Shown here: positions 48,636 through 56,704 of the stretch, piece after piece | Layout of the letters: the number at the start of each line of letters is the position of its first letter | Numbering within the stretch: position 1 is the stretch's first letter | Origin: Streptomyces sp. CA-278952 | GTDB taxonomy: Bacteria; Actinomycetota; Actinomycetes; Streptomycetales; Streptomycetaceae | Assembly: GCF_028747205.1 (NCBI RefSeq) | Contig: NZ_CP112880.1 | Span: 2,728,001-2,792,000, forward strand | Reading direction: 5' to 3' | Length of the DNA stretch: 64,000 nt | The notes under the pieces: generated by a model | What the model saw: the letters and a program-made list of their open reading frames with translations, nothing else | Told to the model about the DNA's origin: nothing | Databases searched by the model: none | Position numbers and translations under genes: made by a program

Positions 48636-50657
48636 CTAGCCGCCCAGCTTCGCCGCCAGCTCACCGGCGTCGGTCGTCGGCGCGTCGCACACGAAGTGCC
48701 GGCAGACGTACGCGGTCGGCTCCCCGCCCACCGGCGGCCGGTCCACCAGCAGCGGGAACTCGGCCCCCGCCCCCGGACCCTCGCCGGCCGCGACCACCGC
48801 GCCCGGGGCACGCCCCAGCAGCGCCGTCCGGTGCAGCTCCCCGCCGACCGGCCCGGCGACGGCGACCTCACGGGGCCCGTCCAGCAGCGCCTCGGCCACC
48901 GCGAGGCCCCAGCCGACGAACCGGGGCACGCGCGGCCCCAGCGCCTTCACCACACCGAGCGCGCCCTCGGCAGCCGTTCGGTGGGCCTCGGACCCGGTGT
49001 ACGCGGCGTACGAGAGCAGCGCGCCGGCGGCTGCCGTCCACCCGGACGGGGTGGCGCTGTCGGTGGGGTCCTGGGGCCGGCGGATGAGCTGCTCGGCGTC
49101 GTGCGCGGTGTCGTAGAGCTGCCCGCCCTCGCCGGTGAACTGCTCCAGCACGATGTCCAGCAGGAACCCGGCGAACTCCAGCCAGGCGCCCTCCCCGGTC
49201 ACCGCCGCCAGCGCGAGGAAACCCTCCGCGACATCGGCGTAGTCCTCCAGCACCCCGGCGTTGTCGCCGGCGCGCCCGTCCTTGGACGTGCGGGTCAGCC
49301 GGGCCACCTCGCCCAGGTGCACCCGGACCAGCAGGTCGGCGGCCTCGGTGGCGCGCTCGACCAGGTCGGGCCGGTCGAAGTAGGCGCCGGTCTCGGCGAG
49401 CGCGGCGATGGCGAGCCCGTTCCAGGCGGCGACCACCTTGTCGTCCAGCCCCGGGCGCGGCCGCTCCTCGCGGGCCGCCAGCAGCCGGGTCCGTACGTCC
49501 GCGACCCGGGCGGCGTCCACGGGCCCCGTGTTCCCCGGCAGCCGGAGCACGGAGGACCCCTCCTCGAACGTCCCCTCCTCCGTCACCCCGAAGTACGCGG
49601 CGGCGAAGGCGGCGTCGTCCTCGCCCAGCACCTCACGGAGCTGGGCGGGCGTCCACACGTAGAAGGCGCCCTCGACGTGCCTGCCGTCTTCGTCCTCGCT
49701 GTCCGCGTCCAGCGCGGAGGCGAAGCCGCCCTCGGCGGTCCGCAGCTCCCGGACCATGAAGTCGGCGGTCTCCAGGGCGATCCGCCGGGCCTCGTCCGAC
49801 CCGGTGGTACGCCACAGATGGGCGTACACGCGGCAGAGCAGCGCATTGTCGTACAGCATCTTCTCGAAGTGCGGCACCACCCACTCCCGGTCCACGGAGT
49901 AGCGCGCGAAGCCTCCGCCGAGCTGGTCGTAGATCCCGCCCCGGGCCATCGCCGAACAGGTGTCGGCGGCCATCTGGAACGCCCCCTCCGCCCCCGTACG
50001 GGCGTAGTGCCGCAGCAGGAACTCCACCGCCATGGACGGCGGGAACTTGGGCGCGCCCCCGAACCCGCCGTGCTGTTCGTCGTACTCCCGGGTCAGCCCG
50101 AGCAGCGCCTGCGCGGTCTCCTGCTCCCCCGGCACCCCGTCACCACCGTGCACCAGCGAACGCCCCGCCAGGTCCGCGACGATCCGCCCGGCGACCTCGG
50201 CGACCTCCTCGCGCCGGTCGGTCCAGGCGGCCACCACACCTTCCAGGACCTGCTGGAAGGAGGGCGAGCCGTGCCGGGCCTCGGGCGGGAAATAGGTCCC
50301 GAAGTAGAAGGGTTCGGCGTCCGGCGTGAGGAAGACGGTCATCGGCCACCCGCCGTGCCCGGTCGCGGCCTGGACGGCCTCCATGTAGACGGCGTCGACG
50401 TCGGGCCGCTCCTCCCGGTCGACCTTCACCGGCACGAAGTGCTCGTTGAGGTAGGCGGCGACGGTCTCGTCCTCGAACGACTCGTGCGCCATCACATGGC
50501 ACCAGTGGCAGCTGGCGTACCCGACGCTGAGCAGCACGGGCACATCCCGTTCTCTGGCCGCCTCAAAGGCCTCGGGCGACCAGGGCCACCAGTCGACGGG
50601 ATTGTCGGCGTGCTGGCGGAGGTACGGGGAGGTGGTCTGCGCAAGTCGGTTGGCCAT
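48636..50657 (-). CDS. yyaL: YyaL/DUF255 thioredoxin-domain protein
   Basis: A 673-residue protein with a DUF255 thioredoxin-like N-terminus and an (alpha/alpha)6-barrel-like remainder. [18 protein letters not shown] and the ASCHWCHVM active site (Cys50, Cys53) are the family signature, followed by [15 protein letters not shown] and [14 protein letters not shown]. The rest, with [26 protein letters not shown], matches six-hairpin glycosidase-like folds. Related proteins include human SSP411; substrate and function are unsettled. ATG 50657 is chosen. A broken copy of its N-terminus is found at 55203-55300. Confidence 0.92.
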   Translation of the reverse strand: MANRLAQTTSPYLRQHADNPVDWWPWSPEAFEAARERDVPVLLSVGYASCHWCHVMAHESFEDETVAAYLNEHFVPVKVDREERPDVDAVYMEAVQAATGHGGWPMTVFLTPDAEPFYFGTYFPPEARHGSPSFQQVLEGVVAAWTDRREEVAEVAGRIVADLAGRSLVHGGDGVPGEQETAQALLGLTREYDEQHGGFGGAPKFPPSMAVEFLLRHYARTGAEGAFQMAADTCSAMARGGIYDQLGGGFARYSVDREWVVPHFEKMLYDNALLCRVYAHLWRTTGSDEARRIALETADFMVRELRTAEGGFASALDADSEDEDGRHVEGAFYVWTPAQLREVLGEDDAAFAAAYFGVTEEGTFEEGSSVLRLPGNTGPVDAARVADVRTRLLAAREERPRPGLDDKVVAAWNGLAIAALAETGAYFDRPDLVERATEAADLLVRVHLGEVARLTRTSKDGRAGDNAGVLEDYADVAEGFLALAAVTGEGAWLEFAGFLLDIVLEQFTGEGGQLYDTAHDAEQLIRRPQDPTDSATPSGWTAAAGALLSYAAYTGSEAHRTAAEGALGVVKALGPRVPRFVGWGLAVAEALLDGPREVAVAGPVGGELHRTALLGRAPGAVVAAGEGPGAGAEFPLLVDRPPVGGEPTAYVCRHFVCDAPTTDAGELAAKLGG

Positions 50658-50829
50658 GGGCCCAATCCTCGCGCACCCTCCTCCGCGACACCCGCGCGCC
50701 ACGGGGCGGGGAGCGAACGGGCAGGTGGGACAGGGGTGCGCTTCCGAAGCCGGGCGGGTCGACACCTCGGAACAGTAGGCTGGGCGCAGCAGTGCAGGGA
50801 CTGCCGAGGCTTCTCGAAGGAGGTGGACC

Positions 50830-51396
50830 ATGACCACCGAGATGGTGGCGCCCGCATGGATGCACACCCAGATCAGCGCGGAGCAGTACGACTCCTGGTC
50901 CGAGGAGCAGTGCGCCGGCATCGAGATCGTGGACGGAATGGTCGTCGTGAGCCCGAGCGCCTCCAAGCGACACAACCGGCTGGCCCGGATCCTGGCCAAT
51001 GCCCTGGACGCCGCCGCGGGCCCGGACTGGAACGCCGACACGGACTTCGACGTCCGCCTGCAGGACGTTCCCCTCACCAACCGCCGCCCGGACGTCATCG
51101 TCTACCGGGCGGAGACCATCGATCTCACGCCTACCCGCCCCGAGCACGTACTCCTGGTCGTCGAGGTCGTGTCGCCCGGTTCGGAGACCACCGACCGGAT
51201 CGTGAAGGTGGACCAGTACGCCAAGGCCGGCATCCCCTTCTACTGGCGGGTCGAGCAGGCCGCCACCGGGATCCCGATCGTCTACACCTACGTCCTCGAC
51301 CCCGCGACCAAGGCGTACAGGGACGGCGAGATGTTTACCGGCTCGGTGAAGGCCACCGCACCTTTCTCCGTCACGGTCGATCTCGGGGTCATGTGA
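50830..51396 (+). CDS. Uma2-family (DUF820) restriction-endonuclease-fold protein
   Basis: A 188-residue Uma2/DUF820 protein. The PD-(D/E)xK-like core is visible in [10 protein letters not shown] and [28 protein letters not shown], with Asp, Glu and Lys in the usual order. Streptomyces genomes have many paralogs of unknown role; the fold predicts a nuclease or a nuclease-derived binding protein. AAGGAGG before ATG 50830 is a perfect ribosome site. It ends before a very strong terminator. It opens the islet that also has a methylase, but coupling to it is not shown. Confidence 0.93.
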   Translation: MTTEMVAPAWMHTQISAEQYDSWSEEQCAGIEIVDGMVVVSPSASKRHNRLARILANALDAAAGPDWNADTDFDVRLQDVPLTNRRPDVIVYRAETIDLTPTRPEHVLLVVEVVSPGSETTDRIVKVDQYAKAGIPFYWRVEQAATGIPIVYTYVLDPATKAYRDGEMFTGSVKATAPFSVTVDLGVM

Positions 51397-51430
51397 CGTC
51401 ACTCTGCTCACGGCATGCAGCGGGAGAAAC

Positions 51431-51485
51431 GACGGCCGGAGGGCGCCCCGGGCAAGCTTTTGGCCCGGGGCGCCCTCCGGCCGTC
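51431..51485. terminator. Very long (23-bp) perfect hairpin, bidirectional terminator
   Basis: The arms 51431-51453 and 51463-51485 are perfectly complementary over 23 bp around a 9-base loop with a short T-run (AAGCTTTTG). It lies between the convergent Uma2 and small membrane protein genes and would end both transcripts. Confidence 0.92.
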
Positions 51486-51493
51486 GGCGCCAC

Positions 51494-51745
51494 CTACCGG
51501 CCGGCCCCGGACTTCACGGCTCCCGCCGACTGTGTGTCCACGGCGTGCTCGATACCTCGGAACCCGCTCCCGAGGTAGCCGCCGATCACAATGACGGTCG
51601 CCGCCGCGCCAAGGGCGAGCGCCAGCCGTTCGCCTCTCGACAGAGCGGTCGTCGCACCCTCCGGCGGCGCGGTCCGCCGGTAGACGAGCGCCGCGGCCGT
51701 GAAGGCCCCGGCAACGACGAGGGCGGTGATCAGGTCAAAGGTCAC
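51494..51745 (-). CDS. Small membrane protein (83 aa)
   Basis: No family is recognised. Two hydrophobic helices (LITALVVAGAFTAAALVY and LALALGAAATVIVIGGYL) are joined by a charged loop (RRTAPPEGATTALSRGER). The start GTG 51745 follows a G-rich run; a TTG six bases upstream is possible. The open frame upstream to 51820 lacks support. It lies next to the terminator and about 120 bp from the RAMA-domain gene upstream on the same strand, so it could be the last gene of that transcript. Confidence 0.55.
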   Translation of the reverse strand: MTFDLITALVVAGAFTAAALVYRRTAPPEGATTALSRGERLALALGAAATVIVIGGYLGSGFRGIEHAVDTQSAGAVKSGAGR

Positions 51746-51867
51746 GTACAAGGAGCCCCCCGGGTTCGAAGCCCGCTGCCGGAACGAGATGCCTCGGCGG
51801 CGGGTGCAAGCAAACGGCATGGTTCACGAACGAGTTCGACGCCCCGTGGTCGGGGCCGTGTGGACGG

Positions 51868-52269
51868 CTACTCGGCATCCAGCTCCTGTCGCAGCTGATC
51901 CAGCGTGGAACCTTCGGGCGTCCGCCACAGGGTCCAGCCGTTGATGACGTTGCCGGTCACGGCCTCCGCGGCCTTCGACGGCGAGGGGAAGGGGGAGGAG
52001 TGCCCGTCGACGACGAGCTGACCTTCGGCAGTGACGACGGCACGGCCCAGCCTGTTGGCGCGACGCTGACGGAACGTGAGCACCGTCCCCGGTTCGAGCA
52101 GGCCGGCGCGCATCAGCCCGGCCAGGGGTCCCTGGGGAATCACCGGAGCGGCCTGCGCAGAAACAGCTCCTTCGCCCAGGGACAGGGTGACGTGAATGGC
52201 GTCGTCACCGCTCGCGCTCACGAGTCGGGCGATGACGGCGGGGTCGAAGTGGATACTCAGCGTGGCCAT
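51868..52269 (-). CDS. RAMA-domain protein next to a DNA methylase
   Basis: A 133-residue protein. Its C-terminal half, with LLEPGTVLTFRQR, AVVTAEGQLVVDG, FPSPSKAAEAVTGNVINGWTLW, carries the pattern of the RAMA (restriction enzyme adenine methylase associated) domain. That domain is usually fused to or encoded beside adenine methylases or restriction systems. The N-terminal 55 residues (LSIHFDPAVIARLVSASGDDAIHVTLSLGEG) may be a separate beta-rich module. It follows the M-S methylase gene by 143 bp on the same strand. A role in target recognition or DNA binding is an inference. Confidence 0.78.
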   Translation of the reverse strand: MATLSIHFDPAVIARLVSASGDDAIHVTLSLGEGAVSAQAAPVIPQGPLAGLMRAGLLEPGTVLTFRQRRANRLGRAVVTAEGQLVVDGHSSPFPSPSKAAEAVTGNVINGWTLWRTPEGSTLDQLRQELDAE

Positions 52270-52412
52270 GTGCAGTCCTGACGTTGACGGCCTCCCCCAG
52301 CGGGACGCCTTGACTTCGCTTCGATGTTAAGCAGTACGAGCGACTTAGGTCCACTTCGATCGCAAGCGGTTAAGGAGAAGTGTTGGAGGTGCTGGACGGA
52401 GGTCAGGGCGCC

Positions 52413-54461
52413 TCATCTCACCAGGAAGCTGCTCAGCGCCCTGCTGCGGATGTCCCGCGTCGTCGCCAACTGGTCCAGCAGCCTCCGCTCATGGGCGTCG
52501 AAGCTCGCCATGGCTTCGCCGATGGACCGCTGGGTGTCGAGATCGGGAAGGGCGACAGGTAGCGTCCCGAGCACATCGAGCGAGATGGTCCGCAGCGCCA
52601 GGCTCCCCGTCGCATGCGTGTCGAGCCACTCCCGAGCTTCGGGGCTGCGCAGGAACGCCGCCAAGTAGCGGGAGTCGACGGTGTCGGGAGGGCTGATCAC
52701 GAAGCAGCCGGTGCCGCAGACCCAGCCCTGCTGTTCTTCTCCGACCACGGCACATCGCCCGAGGTCACCCCGTCGGGCGACCACGACGTCACCCCGGTGC
52801 AGCCGGAAGCGGTCAAGCCGTTCGGCATGCTGCTCGGAGATGCGCTTGATGCCGCCCACGGTGAAGCCCATGTCCGTGATGTCCTTCGGCATCACCACAG
52901 GAACCCCGTCGGCCTCCACGTAGTCCTGGGCCCGGATAAGGCTCCCCGAAGGCCCCGCGAGCAGGCGTACGGAACGACCGGCGACCGTCGCCTCTCCGCT
53001 CACCACGTCCTTCAGCAGCAGGTTCTGGCGTCGGAAGCCGTCCTGCGCCAGCTGGTCCTGTGCGCCGACGATCTGCGCCAGTTCCGCCCCGAGTTCCGAT
53101 GTCTCGCGGTTGCGCCGCTCGAAGTCGGCCAGTACGGCGCTGAGGTCCGTGGCTCCACCCGGTCCACTCTCCGTTCTGAGGTAGGACCGCGGATCCAGAT
53201 TGCCGGCGTTCTCGATGAGTTCGGCGTAGGCGATCGATCGGGAGAAACCCGGCTCGTCCACCTCCTCCGAGGTTTCGGACCAGAGCCGGAAGCGTTCCGC
53301 GATGCGACCGACGTCCTCGCTCGACAGCACACGGTGCCGCTCCGAGAACCGGCGTCCCACACCGCGCGCATCGACGAGGATCACGGAGTCGCTTCGGTGT
53401 ACCGGACGGGACCTGCGCCCTCGGCCGAGTACCCAGATGTGCACGGCGATGTTGGTTCCCGCGAAGAGACACGCCGGCAGGGCGATCACCGCGAGAACCG
53501 CACCCCGGGCCACCATCTCCCGGCGGATCAGCGCCTCCGCTCCTCCCGCCCAGGCCGCCCGCGCGGGCATCACCACCGCCGCGATCCCGCCTTCCTTCAG
53601 TTGGGACCAGGCAAGCTGCAGCCACGCGAAGGCGGCACTCGACTCCAGTGGCACGATGAACTGCCGCTGCTCCCACGCGTCGATTCGCTGATTGAACGGC
53701 GGATTGCTCAGCACCCGGTCGACACGCCCCAGGTTCCGGTCCCGCAACAGCTTCGCGGGATCGGCCGGTTCCACCTGCGGCACGCTCACCCCGTGCAGGG
53801 CCAGGTTCAGCATGGCCGGGCGCACGTTGCCCCGATCCACCGCGTACGCCTCGAACGAGTTGTCACCGACCGGCCCTTGCTCGGCCAGATGCCGAGCGGC
53901 AGCCGCGAGCACGCTTCCGGCACCACAGGCCGGGTCCATGATCCGGTCTCCCGGACGGGGGGCGGCCAGATCCACGAGCAGATCAGCGACGCCGCGCGGC
54001 GTGTAGAACTCCCCTCCCGGCAAAGCCCCTTCTTCCGCGTGCCGTTGGAGCAACAGCTCACAGACGTCGGCCACCGTGACCTCTCCGAGGCCGGGGCTCC
54101 GGCTCAGTGCCGCGACGAAAGCCGTCATCCAGGCGGCATCGTCCGGCCCGCTCCCGAAGTCGATGTCGAGGTCGGCCGACGAGAGCAGCGGAAAACCCGG
54201 ACGCCGGGCCGCCTCCCGCAGAGCCCCCCGCAGGTCGGTCGCCGGGGAGAAGCCGACGACGGCCTCCGCCGAGGCTCGTTTCCACCGCTTCACGAAATCG
54301 TCCTCAGCTTGACCTTCCTCCTCCGCGAATGCGGCGAGCATCAGGATCGCCAGCATCGCGTCGAGGTCGCCGGTCGTACCCCGGCCGCGCCGGTAAGGCG
54401 CGTACGCCCGCCACAACCGGTCGGCGACCTCTGCCGCCGGGTCTGCACCTTCTTCGCTCAC
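52413..54461 (-). CDS. Fused type I-like N6-adenine methylase and specificity subunit (M-S)
   Basis: A 682-residue protein combining HsdM- and HsdS-like parts. GEFYTPRGVADLL, DPACGAGSVLA (176-186) and SNPPFN (252-257) are the SAM-binding and NPPF catalytic motifs. From about residue 470 a coiled coil leads to one target recognition domain (LLLKDVVSGEATVAG to FLVR), that is, a half-specificity subunit. Such fusions dimerise and recognise symmetric bipartite sites. No restriction subunit lies nearby, so this is a solitary or regulatory methylase. GTG 54461 has GAAGAGG before it. Base composition looks slightly lower in GC than neighbours, suggesting transfer. Confidence 0.88.
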   Translation of the reverse strand: MSEEGADPAAEVADRLWRAYAPYRRGRGTTGDLDAMLAILMLAAFAEEEGQAEDDFVKRWKRASAEAVVGFSPATDLRGALREAARRPGFPLLSSADLDIDFGSGPDDAAWMTAFVAALSRSPGLGEVTVADVCELLLQRHAEEGALPGGEFYTPRGVADLLVDLAAPRPGDRIMDPACGAGSVLAAAARHLAEQGPVGDNSFEAYAVDRGNVRPAMLNLALHGVSVPQVEPADPAKLLRDRNLGRVDRVLSNPPFNQRIDAWEQRQFIVPLESSAAFAWLQLAWSQLKEGGIAAVVMPARAAWAGGAEALIRREMVARGAVLAVIALPACLFAGTNIAVHIWVLGRGRRSRPVHRSDSVILVDARGVGRRFSERHRVLSSEDVGRIAERFRLWSETSEEVDEPGFSRSIAYAELIENAGNLDPRSYLRTESGPGGATDLSAVLADFERRNRETSELGAELAQIVGAQDQLAQDGFRRQNLLLKDVVSGEATVAGRSVRLLAGPSGSLIRAQDYVEADGVPVVMPKDITDMGFTVGGIKRISEQHAERLDRFRLHRGDVVVARRGDLGRCAVVGEEQQGWVCGTGCFVISPPDTVDSRYLAAFLRSPEAREWLDTHATGSLALRTISLDVLGTLPVALPDLDTQRSIGEAMASFDAHERRLLDQLATTRDIRSRALSSFLVR

Positions 54462-54487
54462 GAATACCTCTTCTCTCGCCGACCAAA

Positions 54488-54506
54488 TGCGCAGCGAAAC
54501 TGCGCA
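54488..54506. promoter_or_regulatory. 19-bp dyad A upstream of the methylase gene
   Basis: TGCGCAG-N5-CTGCGCA, with perfect 7-bp arms, lies 26 bp upstream of the methylase start. An identical arm pair with the same N5 spacing occurs at 54629-54647. Confidence 0.82.
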
Positions 54507-54628
54507 CTCCTCGTTCACCCGCCAGTCGCCAGCCCCAATGTGTCGAGGTGCGGCATGGCTCTCAGAGTAGCCGCCAACTGTGCCGAACCAGGCGAAGAAC
54601 TCGCCCGGTGAACCTCTGATCGACTCTG

Positions 54629-54647
54629 TGCGCAGTCAGGCTGCGCA
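54629..54647. promoter_or_regulatory. 19-bp dyad B upstream of the methylase gene
   Basis: TGCGCAG-N5-CTGCGCA again, with a different five-base centre (TCAGG rather than CGAAA), 141 bp from dyad A. Conservation of arms and spacing, but not of the centre, points to a protein-binding site. Apart from the dyads and the -10 box of the antitoxin gene I recognise nothing in the 380-bp gap 54462-54841. Confidence 0.82.
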
Positions 54648-54829
54648 TCTACCTGCAAGGCAAAGGGCAGGTCCAGACGTCGACCCGCTCGGCGGAGCTG
54701 CGGCGACAAGGCGTCGACGAAAGGGCAGCACGTGACGCAGGTCACCCCCGTGAGTGGGACCCGGGGTGGAGAGCACGGGAGCCAAGACACCGCCTCAACA
54801 GTCCTCCCGATGTAAGAGAGAGCTCGTCC

Positions 54830-54841
54830 TACGCTTGGAGC
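54830..54841 (+). promoter_or_regulatory. Probable -10 box for a leaderless antitoxin transcript
   Basis: TACGCT (54830-54835) ends six bases before ATG 54842. The only ribosome-like element (GGAG) is too close to the ATG to work, so the mRNA is probably leaderless. Confidence 0.45.
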
Positions 54842-55108
54842 ATGAAGCCGACCCGAGCGTGGGCTACCGAGAACATCTCCGTGTCCATGCCCGCCGAGCT
54901 GGTCAGCGAGCTCCGCTCCGGAACCGGCCGCTGCGGGCTGTCCAGTTACGTCACCGAGGCCGTCCGGCACCAGCTCGCCATGGACGGGCTCGCCGAGATC
55001 GTGGCGTCCCACGAGGAAGAGCACGGCGCGCTCACGGAGCAGGAGATCGACGCCGCACGTCGCGAGCTGTTCGGAGACGTGAAGGATATCGAGCGGGGCG
55101 CCGCGTGA
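54842..55108 (+). CDS. Ribbon-helix-helix antitoxin-like protein (orphan)
   Basis: An 88-residue protein: ENISVSMPAELVSELRSG is the ribbon-helix of a CopG/RHH DNA-binding fold, and SSYVTEAVRHQLAMDGLAEI continues it. The C-terminal helix (EQEIDAARRELFGDV) is the usual toxin-neutralising tail. Its stop is fused to a downstream GTG (GTGA), the arrangement of type II toxin-antitoxin pairs, but the following frame ends after 16 codons. It is therefore an orphan antitoxin or a remnant of a TA pair. Confidence 0.75.
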   Translation: MKPTRAWATENISVSMPAELVSELRSGTGRCGLSSYVTEAVRHQLAMDGLAEIVASHEEEHGALTEQEIDAARRELFGDVKDIERGAA

Positions 55109-55155
55109 GGGAGCAGCCGACGACGACTGGTCGAAAGCTCTGGGGGAAGGCGTGA
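55105..55155 (+). pseudogene. Truncated partner (toxin position) of the antitoxin
   Basis: GTG 55105 overlaps the antitoxin stop as GTGA and opens a 16-codon frame (MREQPTTTGRKLWGKA) that ends at 55155. Position and coupling suggest the residual 5' end of a toxin gene, but the length is too short to identify a family. Confidence 0.4.
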
Positions 55156-55202
55156 TCATCAAAGAAGTGTGAGCGCGGCCCCGGCTATCGGGTTCGCGAG
55201 TC

Positions 55203-55300
55203 CACTGACGCCCGTGACAGCCGGCGTACTCGACGCTGAGCAGCATCGGCACGTCCCCCTTCCTCGCCCCCTCGAACGCCCCGGGCGGGAATGCGCTGGT
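55203..55300 (-). pseudogene. Broken copy of the yyaL/DUF255 N-terminus
   Basis: Read on the minus strand, about 30 residues (AFEGARKGDVPMLLSVEYAGCH) match the DUF255 N-terminus of the intact gene at 48636-50657 ([22 protein letters not shown]). After CH the match breaks and the second active-site Cys is lost. No start or remaining domain is present. The intact gene has the same orientation. The surrounding gap (55156-55408) shows no other element. Confidence 0.8.
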
Positions 55301-55408
55301 GGCAGGGGGTGGGTGGACACGGACGCGGAGGTGCGCGGTGCTACCGTTCCGGCACCCCGGCCCCACACGGATGCCTGCGCTGCCTACCGGACGAAAGGGC
55401 ACAGGACC

Positions 55409-56548
55409 ATGACCGTGCCGCCGCTTTCCCCACTGCCCTCCGGGCCATCCACGCCGTCCGCGCCGGGCCCGCACGGGCCGCCCTGCCCGCCGGTGCCCCG
55501 GCCCCCGCTCAGCGGCCTCGCCGTCGCCTCGCTCGTGCTGTCGTTGCTCGTCTGCCTCGCGCCGCTGGGACTGGTCCTCGGGATCGTCGCACTGGTGCGC
55601 ATCTCCCGAAGCGGCAAGCGCGGCAAGGGGATGGCCGTTGCGGGAACGGCCGTCGGCGGGGCGGTGGTCACGCTGACCGCCCTGCTGCTGGTGATCGGCG
55701 GGGTGCGGTTCACCGCGTGGACGGAGGAGGGCGGGAGCCTCTTCGGCCCCCGGGCTCCGAAGACCGGAACCCTGTTCGACCTGAAGGCCGGGGATTGCTT
55801 CGCACCGGCGGGCGGGCTGTTCTCCACCCAGGAGCGCGGGGACGAGCGGATGACGGACCCGTCCGTCGAGATCGTGCCGTGCGACGGACCTCATCCGGCC
55901 GAGGTGTACGGAACGTTCCGGCTGAAGGGCGACTACGCCATCTCGGACCCCGTCGCCATCGCCGCGGAGGCCTTCGAGGGCTGCGTGCCTCTGCTCCACG
56001 ACTTCGCGCCGGACACCTGGACCCTGCCGGCCGTCGAATTCTCCTTCTACTACCCGGAGTCGGTCAGCACGACCGGCGGGGACCGGACCGTGCGGTGCTG
56101 GCTGGGCTCGGAGGCCGGTCTGCCGGAGGCTTCGCTGCGGCAGGACCCCGGCACCTGGGACGCCGGTCAACTGGCGTACCTGGAGGCGATGCGGCCCTCG
56201 TCCGAAGCCTGGTTCAGCGCCTCCGAGAAGGTGGACACCGACCTCGCCGCGGCCACCGCGTGGGCCGTCCGGATGGCGGAAGGCGGGGCCGAATCGGCGA
56301 AGCTGCTGCGCGCGATCGACGGCCTCCCGGCCCGGGCACGCGGCCCGGTCATCGCGCTCGCGAACCGGCTCGACGCCCTCTCCGGCATCCACCGGTCCGC
56401 ATCGAGGGCCCCCACCCTGACGGAGTTCGACAAGCGCTGGGACAACGGCGGCGACGAGGACGCTTCCGGGGAGGAGTGGGAGGCCCGCCTCGTCCTGGGG
56501 CTGCCGGTGGAGGACGAGGAGGGGGACGGCGGGGAGCAGCGGGGATGA
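55409..56548 (+). CDS. DUF4190/septum-formation-like membrane protein
   Basis: A 379-residue protein: a Pro/Ser-rich cytoplasmic start (1-35), two helices (about 37-60 and 73-100) in the DUF4190 pattern (LSGLAVASLVLSLLVCLAPLGLVLGIVAL then RGKGMAVAGTAVGG), and a large extracytoplasmic domain. That domain begins LKAGDCFAPAGG and includes VEIVPCDGPHPAEVYGTF, as in septum-formation family proteins of actinobacteria. The C-terminus is acidic. ATG 55409 (ACAGGA before it) is chosen over the longer frame, which crosses the yyaL remnant. It lies 157 bp before the STAND gene. Confidence 0.85.
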   Translation: MTVPPLSPLPSGPSTPSAPGPHGPPCPPVPRPPLSGLAVASLVLSLLVCLAPLGLVLGIVALVRISRSGKRGKGMAVAGTAVGGAVVTLTALLLVIGGVRFTAWTEEGGSLFGPRAPKTGTLFDLKAGDCFAPAGGLFSTQERGDERMTDPSVEIVPCDGPHPAEVYGTFRLKGDYAISDPVAIAAEAFEGCVPLLHDFAPDTWTLPAVEFSFYYPESVSTTGGDRTVRCWLGSEAGLPEASLRQDPGTWDAGQLAYLEAMRPSSEAWFSASEKVDTDLAAATAWAVRMAEGGAESAKLLRAIDGLPARARGPVIALANRLDALSGIHRSASRAPTLTEFDKRWDNGGDEDASGEEWEARLVLGLPVEDEEGDGGEQRG

Positions 56549-56704
56549 GCCGTCCGCCCACGGCTTGACCCTCCCCTTGCCCTGTGCCCCTCGCGCCGGG
56601 GAGCGCCACGCAGGACACTTGACCCCGACGCTCGGTATCTGGCGCTTGGTATCCGACGCTCCGGAACCCGAGGTCCGGAGCGCGGCACTCGGAGGGGGAC
56701 ACAT

